Assembly: GCA_017407325.1 (NCBI GenBank)
Contig: JAFQWV010000002.1
Span: 1-36,420, forward strand
DNA from: Clostridia bacterium
GTDB taxonomy: Bacteria > Bacillota > Clostridia > Christensenellales > Borkfalkiaceae
Reading direction: 5' to 3'
Length of the DNA stretch: 36,420 bases
Shown here: piece after piece, positions 23,988-31,787 of the stretch
Numbering within the stretch: position 1 is the first letter of the stretch
How the letters are laid out: each line of letters opens with the position of its first letter
The notes under the pieces: model-generated
Told to the model about the DNA's origin: nothing
Seen by the model: only the letters and a program-made list of their open reading frames with translations
Database searches by the model: none
Made by a program: the position numbers and the translations under genes

Positions 23988-25529
23988 ATGAAATTTAATT
24001 TAATTTATAAATCATCAGTTTCTGCATGTTTCGAACTTGTAAACGACACTATTTATTATAGTGAAAAATCTTATAAAATTTATCTTAACGGAAACGTTGT
24101 AAAAGAGTGTGACACAAACGTGTTCTCAGTTTACGACTTAAATCCTGATACTAACTATGAAATTTCAACTTCACTTTCTGATTTTAAGCTTGCGTTTAAA
24201 ACAGACAGCGAAACTTATGCTTACACCGTAAAATCTTTCGGTGCAGTTGGTGACGGAAAAACAGACGATACAGCTTCTGTTCAAGCTGCGCTTAACTGTT
24301 GTCCAAAGGGTGGTAGAGTAGTTTTTGAAGCAGGTGAATATTTCCTTCGTCCTATCATGATTAAGAGTGATATGACGGTAGAAATTAAGAAAGGCGCGCG
24401 CCTTATTGCTACACCTAACGAAGCTGACTATCCAAAAATTCCGGGCGAATTTGACGATTTAAACGGAAAAAGCGTTCACTTTGCAAGTTGGGAAGGAACG
24501 CCAATGGAATGCTGTCAACCGTTCGTAACTTTATATTCTGCAAATAACGTAAATATCGTTGGTGAAGGTATTATCGACGGTAACGGAAGTGCTGGGGACT
24601 GGTGGATTAATCCTAAAAACCGTCGCTACGGCAGACCTCGCTTATTCTTTACTCATTTTTCAGAAAACGTAAATCTTCACGGAATTACGGGTGCTAACGG
24701 TGCAAGCTGGAACTTCCACCCATATTTTTCAAAGAATGTCAATTTCTATAACACAAAGGTACAAGCGCCTGCAAACTCACCAAACACTGACGGACTAGAT
24801 CCTGAAAGCTGTGACGGCGTAAACATTATCGGTATGGAATTTTCTGTAGGTGACGATGCTATCGCAATTAAGGCCGGTAAGTCTTATATGGGTATGAAAT
24901 ACGCAATTCCTGCAGACCATCACACTATAAGAAACTGCAAAATGCAATTTGCTCACGGCGGGGTAGTATTAGGTAGTGAAATGAGTGGTGGCGTTAAGAA
25001 TTTAACCGTTGAACGCTGTCTATTCGTTGGAACTGACCGCGGTTTAAGAATTAAAACTCGTCGTGGTCGTGGTAAAAATGCAGTTATTGACGGCGTTTTA
25101 TTCGAAAAAGTTAAAATGGATGGTGTAAAAGCTCCGTTCGTTATGAATATGTTCTATTTCTGCGACCCTGACGGAAAGACTGAATACGTTTGGTCGAAAG
25201 AAAAACTTCCTGTTGACGACAGAACTCCACGCCTTGGCGAATTTACTTTCCGTGATATCGAATGTAAAAACTCTGGTTGGTGCGCAGGATACTTCTACGG
25301 ACTTCCTGAACAACCTATCTCAAGCGTTACGCTTGAAAACGTAACTGTAACTTACGACGCTAGTAGTGAAGAAGGTAGACCTGCTATGATGACTAACGCC
25401 GAAGTTTTGAAAAATGCCGGTTTCGTGTTCAGAAACGTTGATAACGTTTGCTTAAAGAACGTAGATATCAACGGATATGTGGGCGAAAAAATCGTTCTTG
25501 AAAGCGTTAAGTCAACTAAAGGGGTGTAA
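23988..25529 (+). CDS. GH28 polygalacturonase, probably cytoplasmic exo-acting
   Basis: 513 aa with AAAGGGG before the start. The right-handed beta-helix has all GH28 catalytic motifs: NTDG with Asp268, GDD with Asp289 and Asp290 (the 21-residue spacing of the family), AHGG with His323, and RIK at 354-356. About 75 N-terminal residues look like a fibronectin type III-like module (YLNGNVVKE, then LNPDTNYEIS). No signal peptide is present, so it works inside the cell on imported oligogalacturonides, giving galacturonate for UxaC. Exo-action is inferred from the intracellular location and the N-terminal module seen in exo-enzymes. It precedes the GH105 gene by 2 bases. Confidence 0.93.
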   Translation: MKFNLIYKSSVSACFELVNDTIYYSEKSYKIYLNGNVVKECDTNVFSVYDLNPDTNYEISTSLSDFKLAFKTDSETYAYTVKSFGAVGDGKTDDTASVQAALNCCPKGGRVVFEAGEYFLRPIMIKSDMTVEIKKGARLIATPNEADYPKIPGEFDDLNGKSVHFASWEGTPMECCQPFVTLYSANNVNIVGEGIIDGNGSAGDWWINPKNRRYGRPRLFFTHFSENVNLHGITGANGASWNFHPYFSKNVNFYNTKVQAPANSPNTDGLDPESCDGVNIIGMEFSVGDDAIAIKAGKSYMGMKYAIPADHHTIRNCKMQFAHGGVVLGSEMSGGVKNLTVERCLFVGTDRGLRIKTRRGRGKNAVIDGVLFEKVKMDGVKAPFVMNMFYFCDPDGKTEYVWSKEKLPVDDRTPRLGEFTFRDIECKNSGWCAGYFYGLPEQPISSVTLENVTVTYDASSEEGRPAMMTNAEVLKNAGFVFRNVDNVCLKNVDINGYVGEKIVLESVKSTKGV

Positions 25530-25531
25530 AA

Positions 25532-26659
25532 ATGTACTCGTCAATCGAAAAATATATTGAATATTTAATGAACCAAACTACGCCTGATAAACCTGTTTGG
25601 AATATTGAAGCAATCCGTCAAGGCAAGAAAATGGGTTGGAACTATATTGACGGCTGTATGATGATTTCCTTAATCAACTTATGGAAGGAAACGGGAAAAG
25701 CTAAATACTTTGATTTCGTTAAGAATTTTATCGACTATTATATTGACGACGACGGTAATATTTTAGGCTTTAAAATGGAAGATTACAACCTTGACAACAT
25801 CAACGAAGGTAGAGTACTATTCGATTTATACGATGAAACTAAAGACGAAAAATACCTAAAAGCAATTGAAATGGTGTATAAGCAAATAGAAACTCAACCT
25901 AAAAACTCAAAAGGTAGTTTTTGGCATAAGCAAATCTATCACGATCAAGTTTGGCTTGACGGATTGTTTATGGCGCAAATTTTCTACTATCGCTACCAAA
26001 AATTAAAGGGTAGATCTATAGAGCCAATTTTAAGTCAGTTCAGAAACGTTGAAAAGTATATGAAAGATCCTAATACGGGGTTATACTATCACGGCTATGA
26101 CGAAACGGCTACGATGTTTTGGGCTAACGAAAAGGGGCTTTCTGCAAACTTCTGGTTAAGATCAATGGGTTGGTATATTGCAGCTCTTAGTGATATTACC
26201 TCTTTCTTGGATGAAAATTCAGCAGAAAAAGAAGAATTTAAGGGTTATTTGAAAAACGCAATCGACAGCGTGCTTAAGTTTAAAGACGAAGAAAGTAATT
26301 TATTCTGGCAAGTTGTAGATAAGGCTGGAAAAGAAGGTAACTATCTTGAAACTAGTGGTAGCGCATTGATTGCATTTGCAATTTTGCGCGCAGTAAACTG
26401 TGGAAATTTACCTGAAAGTTATTTTGAAGTGGGTAAGGCGATTTTTGACGGTATTTGTAAGAAATATCTCACTCAAAACGATGACGGTACGCTCGAACTT
26501 AAAGGAATTTGCTTGGTTGCTGGCTTAGGTCCTGAAAAAAATCCACGTCGCGACGGCTCGTATGAGTATTATATTTCCGAGCCTATTGTTTCAACCGACG
26601 CAAAAGGCGTAGCGCCGTTTATTATGGCGTTTGTTGAGCTTAAAAAGAAATTAGGTTAA
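25532..26659 (+). CDS. GH105 unsaturated (rhamno)galacturonyl hydrolase
   Basis: 375 aa, no signal peptide, with a GGGG stretch just before the start. It is an (alpha/alpha)6-barrel enzyme related to B. subtilis YteR/YesR. The catalytic Asp falls at residue 143 (in QVWLDGLFMAQ), the same number as in YteR. LRSMGWYI, TSGSALIAFAILR and DGSYEYYISE are further family stretches. It adds water to the 4,5-unsaturated uronate left by lyases, releasing 5-keto-4-deoxyuronate for KduI. Co-transcribed with the GH28 gene; the terminator follows. Whether rhamnogalacturonan or plain galacturonan oligomers are preferred cannot be told. Confidence 0.93.
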   Translation: MYSSIEKYIEYLMNQTTPDKPVWNIEAIRQGKKMGWNYIDGCMMISLINLWKETGKAKYFDFVKNFIDYYIDDDGNILGFKMEDYNLDNINEGRVLFDLYDETKDEKYLKAIEMVYKQIETQPKNSKGSFWHKQIYHDQVWLDGLFMAQIFYYRYQKLKGRSIEPILSQFRNVEKYMKDPNTGLYYHGYDETATMFWANEKGLSANFWLRSMGWYIAALSDITSFLDENSAEKEEFKGYLKNAIDSVLKFKDEESNLFWQVVDKAGKEGNYLETSGSALIAFAILRAVNCGNLPESYFEVGKAIFDGICKKYLTQNDDGTLELKGICLVAGLGPEKNPRRDGSYEYYISEPIVSTDAKGVAPFIMAFVELKKKLG

Positions 26660-26667
26660 CAAAATAA

Positions 26668-26710
26668 AAATAGTTCACAAAGTTATTTTTTGTGGACTAT
26701 TTTTTTCTTT
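26668..26710 (+). terminator. Terminator after the GH105 gene
   Basis: A 13-bp stem (26668-26680/26690-26702, arms AAATAGTTCACAA/TTGTGGACTATTT, one G-U pair) is followed by TTTTTTCTTT. It closes the intracellular enzyme unit. Confidence 0.85.
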
Positions 26711-26737
26711 ATTTAATATATTGAATATTAAAAATCA

Positions 26738-26766
26738 TTGACAAATTGAAAATATGAATATATAAT
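26738..26766 (+). promoter_or_regulatory. Consensus sigma-A promoter for the PL9 lyase
   Basis: TTGACA (26738-26743), 17 bp, TATAAT (26761-26766): a perfect match to both boxes at the ideal spacing. Transcription would start near 26773. Confidence 0.9.
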
Positions 26767-26775
26767 GTTATTAGG

Positions 26776-26808
26776 TAAATTGGCGCATTGTTTCAGTCTG
26801 CCAATTTA
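26776..26808 (+). promoter_or_regulatory. Stem-loop at the extreme 5' end of the PL9 transcript
   Basis: A 9-bp perfect inverted repeat TAAATTGGC/GCCAATTTA with a 15-base loop begins about 3 bases after the expected start site. It may be an operator for a repressor, since it overlaps the start region, or a 5' mRNA-stabilising hairpin. Confidence 0.6.
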
Positions 26809-26855
26809 TAGTAAGTTTAACAAAAATTTTTAATTATATTAAAAACGGAGGAAAC

Positions 26856-29800
26856 ATGAGTAAGACAAGAAAACTTTCCATTGCAATTTTTGCGTTGGTA
26901 TTCGCTTTGTCACTTGTTTTTGGCGTAAGCAACTTCTCAGTTGCAAAGGCTGCCGAAGCAAATGATAAGACTGTCGGACAATTCGATTTTTATATCGATG
27001 CTGCAGAACTTAACAGCGATATTACTGAATCGACAGAAATTGAAAAAGCTGGTGGCTATTCTTTCATTTTGCAAGGTTCTAAGACAGAAGCATTATCTGT
27101 TGACGGTAACCCAAAAACTGCAAAAGACATCTTTGTTGAAAACGGTGATGCCTATGCGTTTACAAAGAGAATTAAGACCAACGGTAAAACTAACCACGCT
27201 ACGTTAGATAGATCAATTTCTTTCTTCTTAGACAAGAAAGCAACTATTAAGGTGTATGCGGTTTCATCATCATCAAGCGACTCTACAAGAACGTTAGGTC
27301 TTTACAAAAACGGTACGGCAGCTAAGCTTGCAGAAGACAAAGTTGCTGCATCTGCTAATCAACTTGAACCAATTGTGTTCAACACGACAGAAGCAGGTAG
27401 TTACTATTTAGCAGCTGACGTAAACGGTGTAAACATTTACTTTGTCGGTATTACTTTCACTGGTGATGCAGATCCAATCGTTCGTAACAACTGGTCAGAA
27501 GTAGTTGCTCCAGAAGTATCTTTCCCAACGTCTGCAGTTCCTGAACAAGATGCATCTTTATCTGATGACAAGAAATCAATTCTTGTTAACTATAACGGCG
27601 TAATTGGAACTAACGGCGCAGACAAAATCGTCGTTTATATGAAGAAAGGCGAAGAAGTAATTTCAAAGAAAACGGCTATCCGTTACGGAAATAGCGGTCA
27701 AGTTTTATTTACTCCAACAGCATCTGGAACTTATACTTTCGAAGCAGAAGCAATTCGTAGTGGCGAAACTGCAACTATCAAGTCTACTGCAAGCATTTCT
27801 AAGGACTTCACGCTCGTGTTAGAAACTCCTTCAGTTCGTGGTAGAACTGTTGAAGCAACGGGTGGTGCTCTTGAACTTATGGTTACTGTATCAGAAGTTT
27901 TAGAAGCTGACGAATACGTTCTTACTTATAAGTCAAGTAAAGAAACTGAATGGAAGACGAAAACTTTAACTGCAGCAGGAGCTGGTGAAATCGACGTTAT
28001 TCTAGATGAATACGACGTAGGCGACGAAATTACTTACAAAGTAAGCGCAACCAGAACTTCTACAAGCGAAACTAAAGTTTCAAGCGAAGCTACTTCAAAA
28101 GTTCGTCCTCAAGCAGAACGCGACTGGGTATTCACTTATTTTGGTCAATCTACTAAGGCTGACTTAAATACTATGACTCCTGGTGGCAATATCTTCGACG
28201 GTATATCGCTTCAGGCAGCAGCTTACGACGCTGACGGAAGATGTACAGGTAAGGGTGGTAAGTTCACTTACGGTGGTATGGACGGTATTTCTTTCTACTA
28301 CACTAAGATTGACGCTTCTGAAGAAGACTTCAGAATTAAGGCAAAAGTTACAGTTGACTATCTCAACCCAACCGTTGACGGTCAAGAAGGTTTTGCACTT
28401 TTAGTTCGTGACTCTATCGGTGTTCACGGCGATAGTGCTTACTATTACACTAACTCTGCTGCAGCGATTGCGACGAAGATTCAATATAAGCAAGGTGCTG
28501 CTAACCAAACTTATAGAGACGGTTTAGGTTCAAGATTCGTAACGGGTATTAAGTCAACGACTGAAACTCCTAAAACTGACGAGCTTAAGCACGTAATGTA
28601 TCCACTCCTTAACGATACTATCTACCAAGGTGGCGAATACATTATCGAACTTGAAAAGATCAACAACAGTTATTATACGAGATATTATGAAATGAACTAT
28701 GCAACTATGCAAGAAGAATTAGTTGCAGAAAACGTTCTTTACCACGACGGTTCTATCAGTGACTCTAAGGGTAACGACCAATTACTTGTTATCGACAAAG
28801 AATACGTTTACGCAGGCTTTGCCGTTGCAAGAGGTTGTGACGCTACTTTCTCTGAAATTGAATTCGAAGCAACTCCAAGATCAACTGAAGACGTAACAAT
28901 CTTAAAGACTCCTGTTGCTTGCGACTTCTCAATCTCTTCTCCTACAACTTCATCACTTGCTGATTACGATTTAGTTTTCTTTGCAAATGCTGACGGTTTA
29001 TTAGACGTTAAATTAAACGGCACAGCTATCGTTACAGGCGAACCAATTACAAACTATAAAGATTTTATTAAGACTGTAACTTTACAAGAAGGTACTAATA
29101 CTTTCGAAGCAACCTTCACTCCAGATCCTAACTTCTTACCAAGTGCTTACGAAGTTATGGCAAGCTATGACGTTGCTGTAATCGACAAACAAGTTATTTA
29201 CAAGAAATATAACGATCCTTCTGTTCCAATTTACGTTGCACCAGACTCACTCGGTGGCGCAGTAATTGGTAACCCAGCAAACGAAGGAACAAAAGAATCT
29301 CCACTTGATATCCAAACTGCATTAAACTACTGCTTACCTGGACAAACGATTTACCTCATGGAAGGTACTTACGAAATCGGTTCTGGTAACATCACGATTG
29401 AACGCGGTAACAACGGCTTAGTTGATGAAAAAGGTAATATCACTTGGAAGTATTTAAGAGCAGACCCTGAAGCTAAGTCTAGACCGGTTCTTGACTACTT
29501 GAATAAAGGTGGTGGTTTCACCGTTTGGGGAAATTACTGGCACTTAGACGGTTTCGATATCACTAGAACTGCATACGGCAAGAAAGGTATGCAACTTGGT
29601 GGTTGGAACAATATCTTAGAAAACGTTAACTCTTACTATAACGGCGATACCGGTATTTCTGTAAGCGGTAAGTCAACTGATCCTAAGGCTAAATGGCCTA
29701 AGAATAACCTTGTATTAAACTGCACGGCTTATATGAATAAAGACCAAGCTCAAGAAGACGCTGACGGTTTCGCTGCTAAACTTTACTGTGGTGATAACAA

Positions 29801-30674
29801 CATCTTCCGTGGATGTATTGCTTACTGTAACGCAGACGACGGTTGGGATTTATACGCAAAAACTGAAAGTGGTTTAATCGGTGCAGTTACTATCGAAGAC
29901 TGCGTAGCGTTCGGTAACGGTTTCAATATCGACGGTACTGCAACTTACGGTAACGGTAACGGCTTCAAGATGGGTGGTGAATCACTCTCTGGTAAGCACA
30001 GCATTTCAAACAGCGTATCTTTCGGTAACAAGTTAAAGGGTATCGACTCTAACAGCTGTCCTGATATTATCGTTAAGAACTGTACTTCAGTTTATAACGG
30101 TAAATACAACTACGCGTTCTACTCAACTAAGGCAACGAGCTTTGACGTTCAAAACGTAATTTCGTTCTTAGGTGGCTCAACAGACGACGTTCCTGATCAA
30201 TCTGCTCCAAACGTAGTATTAAAGAACGAAGGTAACTACTTCAACTATAAAGCTGAAACAGGTGCATATACTGAAAACTCTGTAGGTACGAAGATTACTC
30301 CAAGCAATACTTTCGTTGAATGGAGTGACGATTTTATGACTCAATTCGGTTTCGTTATGAATATGAGTTCTAATACGATCACTCAAGGTAATTTCGAAGC
30401 TATCATTGCTAAGCTTACAGTTCGTAACGCTGACGATTCAATCAACTTAGGCAACTTCTTAAAGCTTAAAGACGATGCGTTCACTTCAGGTGCAAGACTT
30501 ACTCCTATCCCAGGAACTGTATGGGGTGATGCTAACGGTGGTGCAGAAGAACCTGCAAAAGGTTGCAAGAAGGGTTGTAAGTCAGAAATCGGCGCAATCG
30601 ATTTCGTTATCGGCTTTGCACTCGTATCACTTGCTCTAGTTGTTTTATTAAGAAAACAAAAAAATAACGGTTAA
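26856..30674 (+). CDS. Secreted, membrane-anchored multidomain pectate lyase (PL9)
   Basis: 1272 aa, ACGGAGG ribosome binding site. Signal peptide (1 to about 32, VAKA-AEA). Then a beta-sandwich-like module (about 40-202), two fibronectin/Ig-like modules (about 205-420), a further beta-rich region (about 425-680), another Ig-like stretch (about 685-780), a right-handed beta-helix catalytic domain (about 785-1180), and a C-terminal GCKKGCKSEIG, helix, RKQK tail. PL9 calcium ligands are seen as Asp970, Asp994, Asp995 and Asp998, the same 24/1/3 spacing as Dickeya Pel9A (209, 233, 234, 237); Lys1038 in GNGFKMGG is the likely catalytic base. It cuts galacturonan at the cell surface, giving unsaturated products for the importer. 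It is a single gene with a perfect promoter, so the extracellular step is set apart from the operon upstream. Confidence 0.92.
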   Translation: MSKTRKLSIAIFALVFALSLVFGVSNFSVAKAAEANDKTVGQFDFYIDAAELNSDITESTEIEKAGGYSFILQGSKTEALSVDGNPKTAKDIFVENGDAYAFTKRIKTNGKTNHATLDRSISFFLDKKATIKVYAVSSSSSDSTRTLGLYKNGTAAKLAEDKVAASANQLEPIVFNTTEAGSYYLAADVNGVNIYFVGITFTGDADPIVRNNWSEVVAPEVSFPTSAVPEQDASLSDDKKSILVNYNGVIGTNGADKIVVYMKKGEEVISKKTAIRYGNSGQVLFTPTASGTYTFEAEAIRSGETATIKSTASISKDFTLVLETPSVRGRTVEATGGALELMVTVSEVLEADEYVLTYKSSKETEWKTKTLTAAGAGEIDVILDEYDVGDEITYKVSATRTSTSETKVSSEATSKVRPQAERDWVFTYFGQSTKADLNTMTPGGNIFDGISLQAAAYDADGRCTGKGGKFTYGGMDGISFYYTKIDASEEDFRIKAKVTVDYLNPTVDGQEGFALLVRDSIGVHGDSAYYYTNSAAAIATKIQYKQGAANQTYRDGLGSRFVTGIKSTTETPKTDELKHVMYPLLNDTIYQGGEYIIELEKINNSYYTRYYEMNYATMQEELVAENVLYHDGSISDSKGNDQLLVIDKEYVYAGFAVARGCDATFSEIEFEATPRSTEDVTILKTPVACDFSISSPTTSSLADYDLVFFANADGLLDVKLNGTAIVTGEPITNYKDFIKTVTLQEGTNTFEATFTPDPNFLPSAYEVMASYDVAVIDKQVIYKKYNDPSVPIYVAPDSLGGAVIGNPANEGTKESPLDIQTALNYCLPGQTIYLMEGTYEIGSGNITIERGNNGLVDEKGNITWKYLRADPEAKSRPVLDYLNKGGGFTVWGNYWHLDGFDITRTAYGKKGMQLGGWNNILENVNSYYNGDTGISVSGKSTDPKAKWPKNNLVLNCTAYMNKDQAQEDADGFAAKLYCGDNNIFRGCIAYCNADDGWDLYAKTESGLIGAVTIEDCVAFGNGFNIDGTATYGNGNGFKMGGESLSGKHSISNSVSFGNKLKGIDSNSCPDIIVKNCTSVYNGKYNYAFYSTKATSFDVQNVISFLGGSTDDVPDQSAPNVVLKNEGNYFNYKAETGAYTENSVGTKITPSNTFVEWSDDFMTQFGFVMNMSSNTITQGNFEAIIAKLTVRNADDSINLGNFLKLKDDAFTSGARLTPIPGTVWGDANGGAEEPAKGCKKGCKSEIGAIDFVIGFALVSLALVVLLRKQKNNG

Positions 30675-30680
30675 TTAAAA

Positions 30681-30719
30681 AAATTTACCCTTTGCCATAA
30701 CGGCAAAGGGTAATTTTTT
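30681..30719 (+). terminator. Terminator after the PL9 lyase
   Basis: Arms TTACCCTTTGCC/GGCAAAGGGTAA (30685-30696/30702-30713) with a 5-base loop, then TTTTTT. Confidence 0.9.
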
Positions 30720-30789
30720 GCTTGCCGTAAAGAAAAAGAATCTAAAAAATAAAAGTGCCGTATTTTATATAATTTATACCGAAAATTGG

Positions 30790-30818
30790 TTGCTTTTTTT
30801 TACATTTAAGTGTATTAT
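30790..30818 (+). promoter_or_regulatory. Possible sigma-A promoter for the small lipoprotein gene
   Basis: TTGCTT (30790-30795), 17 bp, TATTAT (30813-30818). The -35 is weak, but no better pair was found in 30720-30967. Confidence 0.4.
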
Positions 30819-30967
30819 ATATTAAGAAGGCTGAAAATGATTTTACACTAGCTTAAAGAATTGTTTTCGGACAAGCATTTTTTTAAGGTAATTACGCAAA
30901 GTATTATTGCGTTATTATAAACAATAATAAAATTTTTAATTACCAAAAAGGTAAAAGGAGAGAAAAA
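30819..30967 (+). promoter_or_regulatory. Structured leader of the small lipoprotein gene
   Basis: The leader of about 140 nt holds a nested structure: GGTAATTA/TAATTACC (30887-30894/30937-30944) around a hairpin TAATTACGCAA/TTGCGTTATTA (30889-30899/30907-30917, one mismatch). The two are mutually exclusive in part, as both use 30889-30894. A four-codon reading frame (30837-30851) with a good AAGAAGG site precedes them. No known riboswitch was recognised. Confidence 0.4.
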
Positions 30968-31621
30968 ATGAAAAAATTAGCAATCTTAATTGCAACACTT
31001 CTCATCGTTTGCTTGATGGCTTGTGCTTGTGGTACTGTTGAAGAAACTTCAACTCCAGATTCTACATCAGAATCTACTCAAACTCAAACTTCAACTCCAA
31101 CTTCTGAAGCTCCAAAGTCTGAAGCTCCAAAGTCTGAAGCTCCAACATCTCAAGCTCCATCAACTCCATCAACTCCATCTGCTGGTGGTAGCACAGTTAA
31201 GTTTGATACTATCGTTGCAAACACTACAAACTCTAAGGGCGCTGATGCTTTTACTGGTGAATTCAACGGTTTAACAATTACTGCTGCTGACGTTAAGGTT
31301 TCAAGTGGTAAGCCTGCAAAAAGCGGTTCTTTAAACGGAACTGTTTTCACTGGTAACTATTTACAACTTGGTAAAAACGGTAGCGCTACAAACAAGTGCA
31401 TCTCTTTCACAGCTTCTCAAACTGGAACTGTAGAAATTTATGCTAACTGTGGTTCTACAGGCGTTGAAGCTGGTGTTTTATACTTCGGTTCTGAAAGTGT
31501 ATCAAATGTTAAAAACAGCCAATTAGATGCATTCACATTTAGCGTAACTGCAGGAACTACGTATACTTTATATGCTGGTGCTGCTGGTTCAATCAACGTA
31601 TTCGCAATCGTTGGTATTTAA
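30968..31621 (+). CDS. Small surface lipoprotein with Ser/Thr/Pro linker and beta-sandwich domain
   Basis: 217 aa, AAGGAG ribosome binding site. Lipobox LMAC at Cys19 (a second Cys at 21), then a Thr/Ser/Pro linker with three near-identical SEAPK/SEAPT units (about 45-60), then a 135-residue beta-rich domain (about 78-217). That domain resembles the N-terminal module of the PL9 lyase (about 40-202) in layout: a GTVEIYANC-type strand, a variable loop, then TFSVTAGTTYTLYAGA and a closing NVFAIVG. Function unknown; glycan binding at the surface near the pectin enzymes is a reasonable guess. It is monocistronic, between its own promoter region and terminator. Confidence 0.72.
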   Translation: MKKLAILIATLLIVCLMACACGTVEETSTPDSTSESTQTQTSTPTSEAPKSEAPKSEAPTSQAPSTPSTPSAGGSTVKFDTIVANTTNSKGADAFTGEFNGLTITAADVKVSSGKPAKSGSLNGTVFTGNYLQLGKNGSATNKCISFTASQTGTVEIYANCGSTGVEAGVLYFGSESVSNVKNSQLDAFTFSVTAGTTYTLYAGAAGSINVFAIVGI

Positions 31622-31634
31622 TAACTAAAAAATT

Positions 31635-31665
31635 AATTCTCGCCTTTGGGCGAGAATTTTTTTTG
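31635..31665 (+). terminator. Terminator after the small lipoprotein gene
   Basis: A 10-bp perfect stem AATTCTCGCC/GGCGAGAATT with a 4-base loop (TTTG), followed by a T-run. Confidence 0.9.
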
Positions 31666-31727
31666 TTTAATTAATACTTCTTAAATTAATAAATTGTTAT
31701 GTTAGTACAATAACTTTTTAAAATCCC

Positions 31728-31756
31728 TTGATAAAAAAAATAGTTTATGGTAAAAT
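31728..31756 (+). promoter_or_regulatory. Sigma-A promoter of the pectin methylesterase operon
   Basis: TTGATA (31728-31733), 17 bp, TAAAAT (31751-31756). Upstream of the -10, TTTATGGTAAAAT repeats the YfhO promoter at 803-831. The leader is about 25 nt and the ribosome binding site is TAGGAGAG. Confidence 0.75.
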
Positions 31757-31787
31757 ATAGTATATAGTTTTTTTTTAGGAGAGTACA

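Noticed and set aside
31023-31274. Leu/Gln-rich frame overlapping the small lipoprotein linker
   Set aside because: It is the frame-shifted reading of the Ser/Thr/Pro linker repeats and has no start signal.
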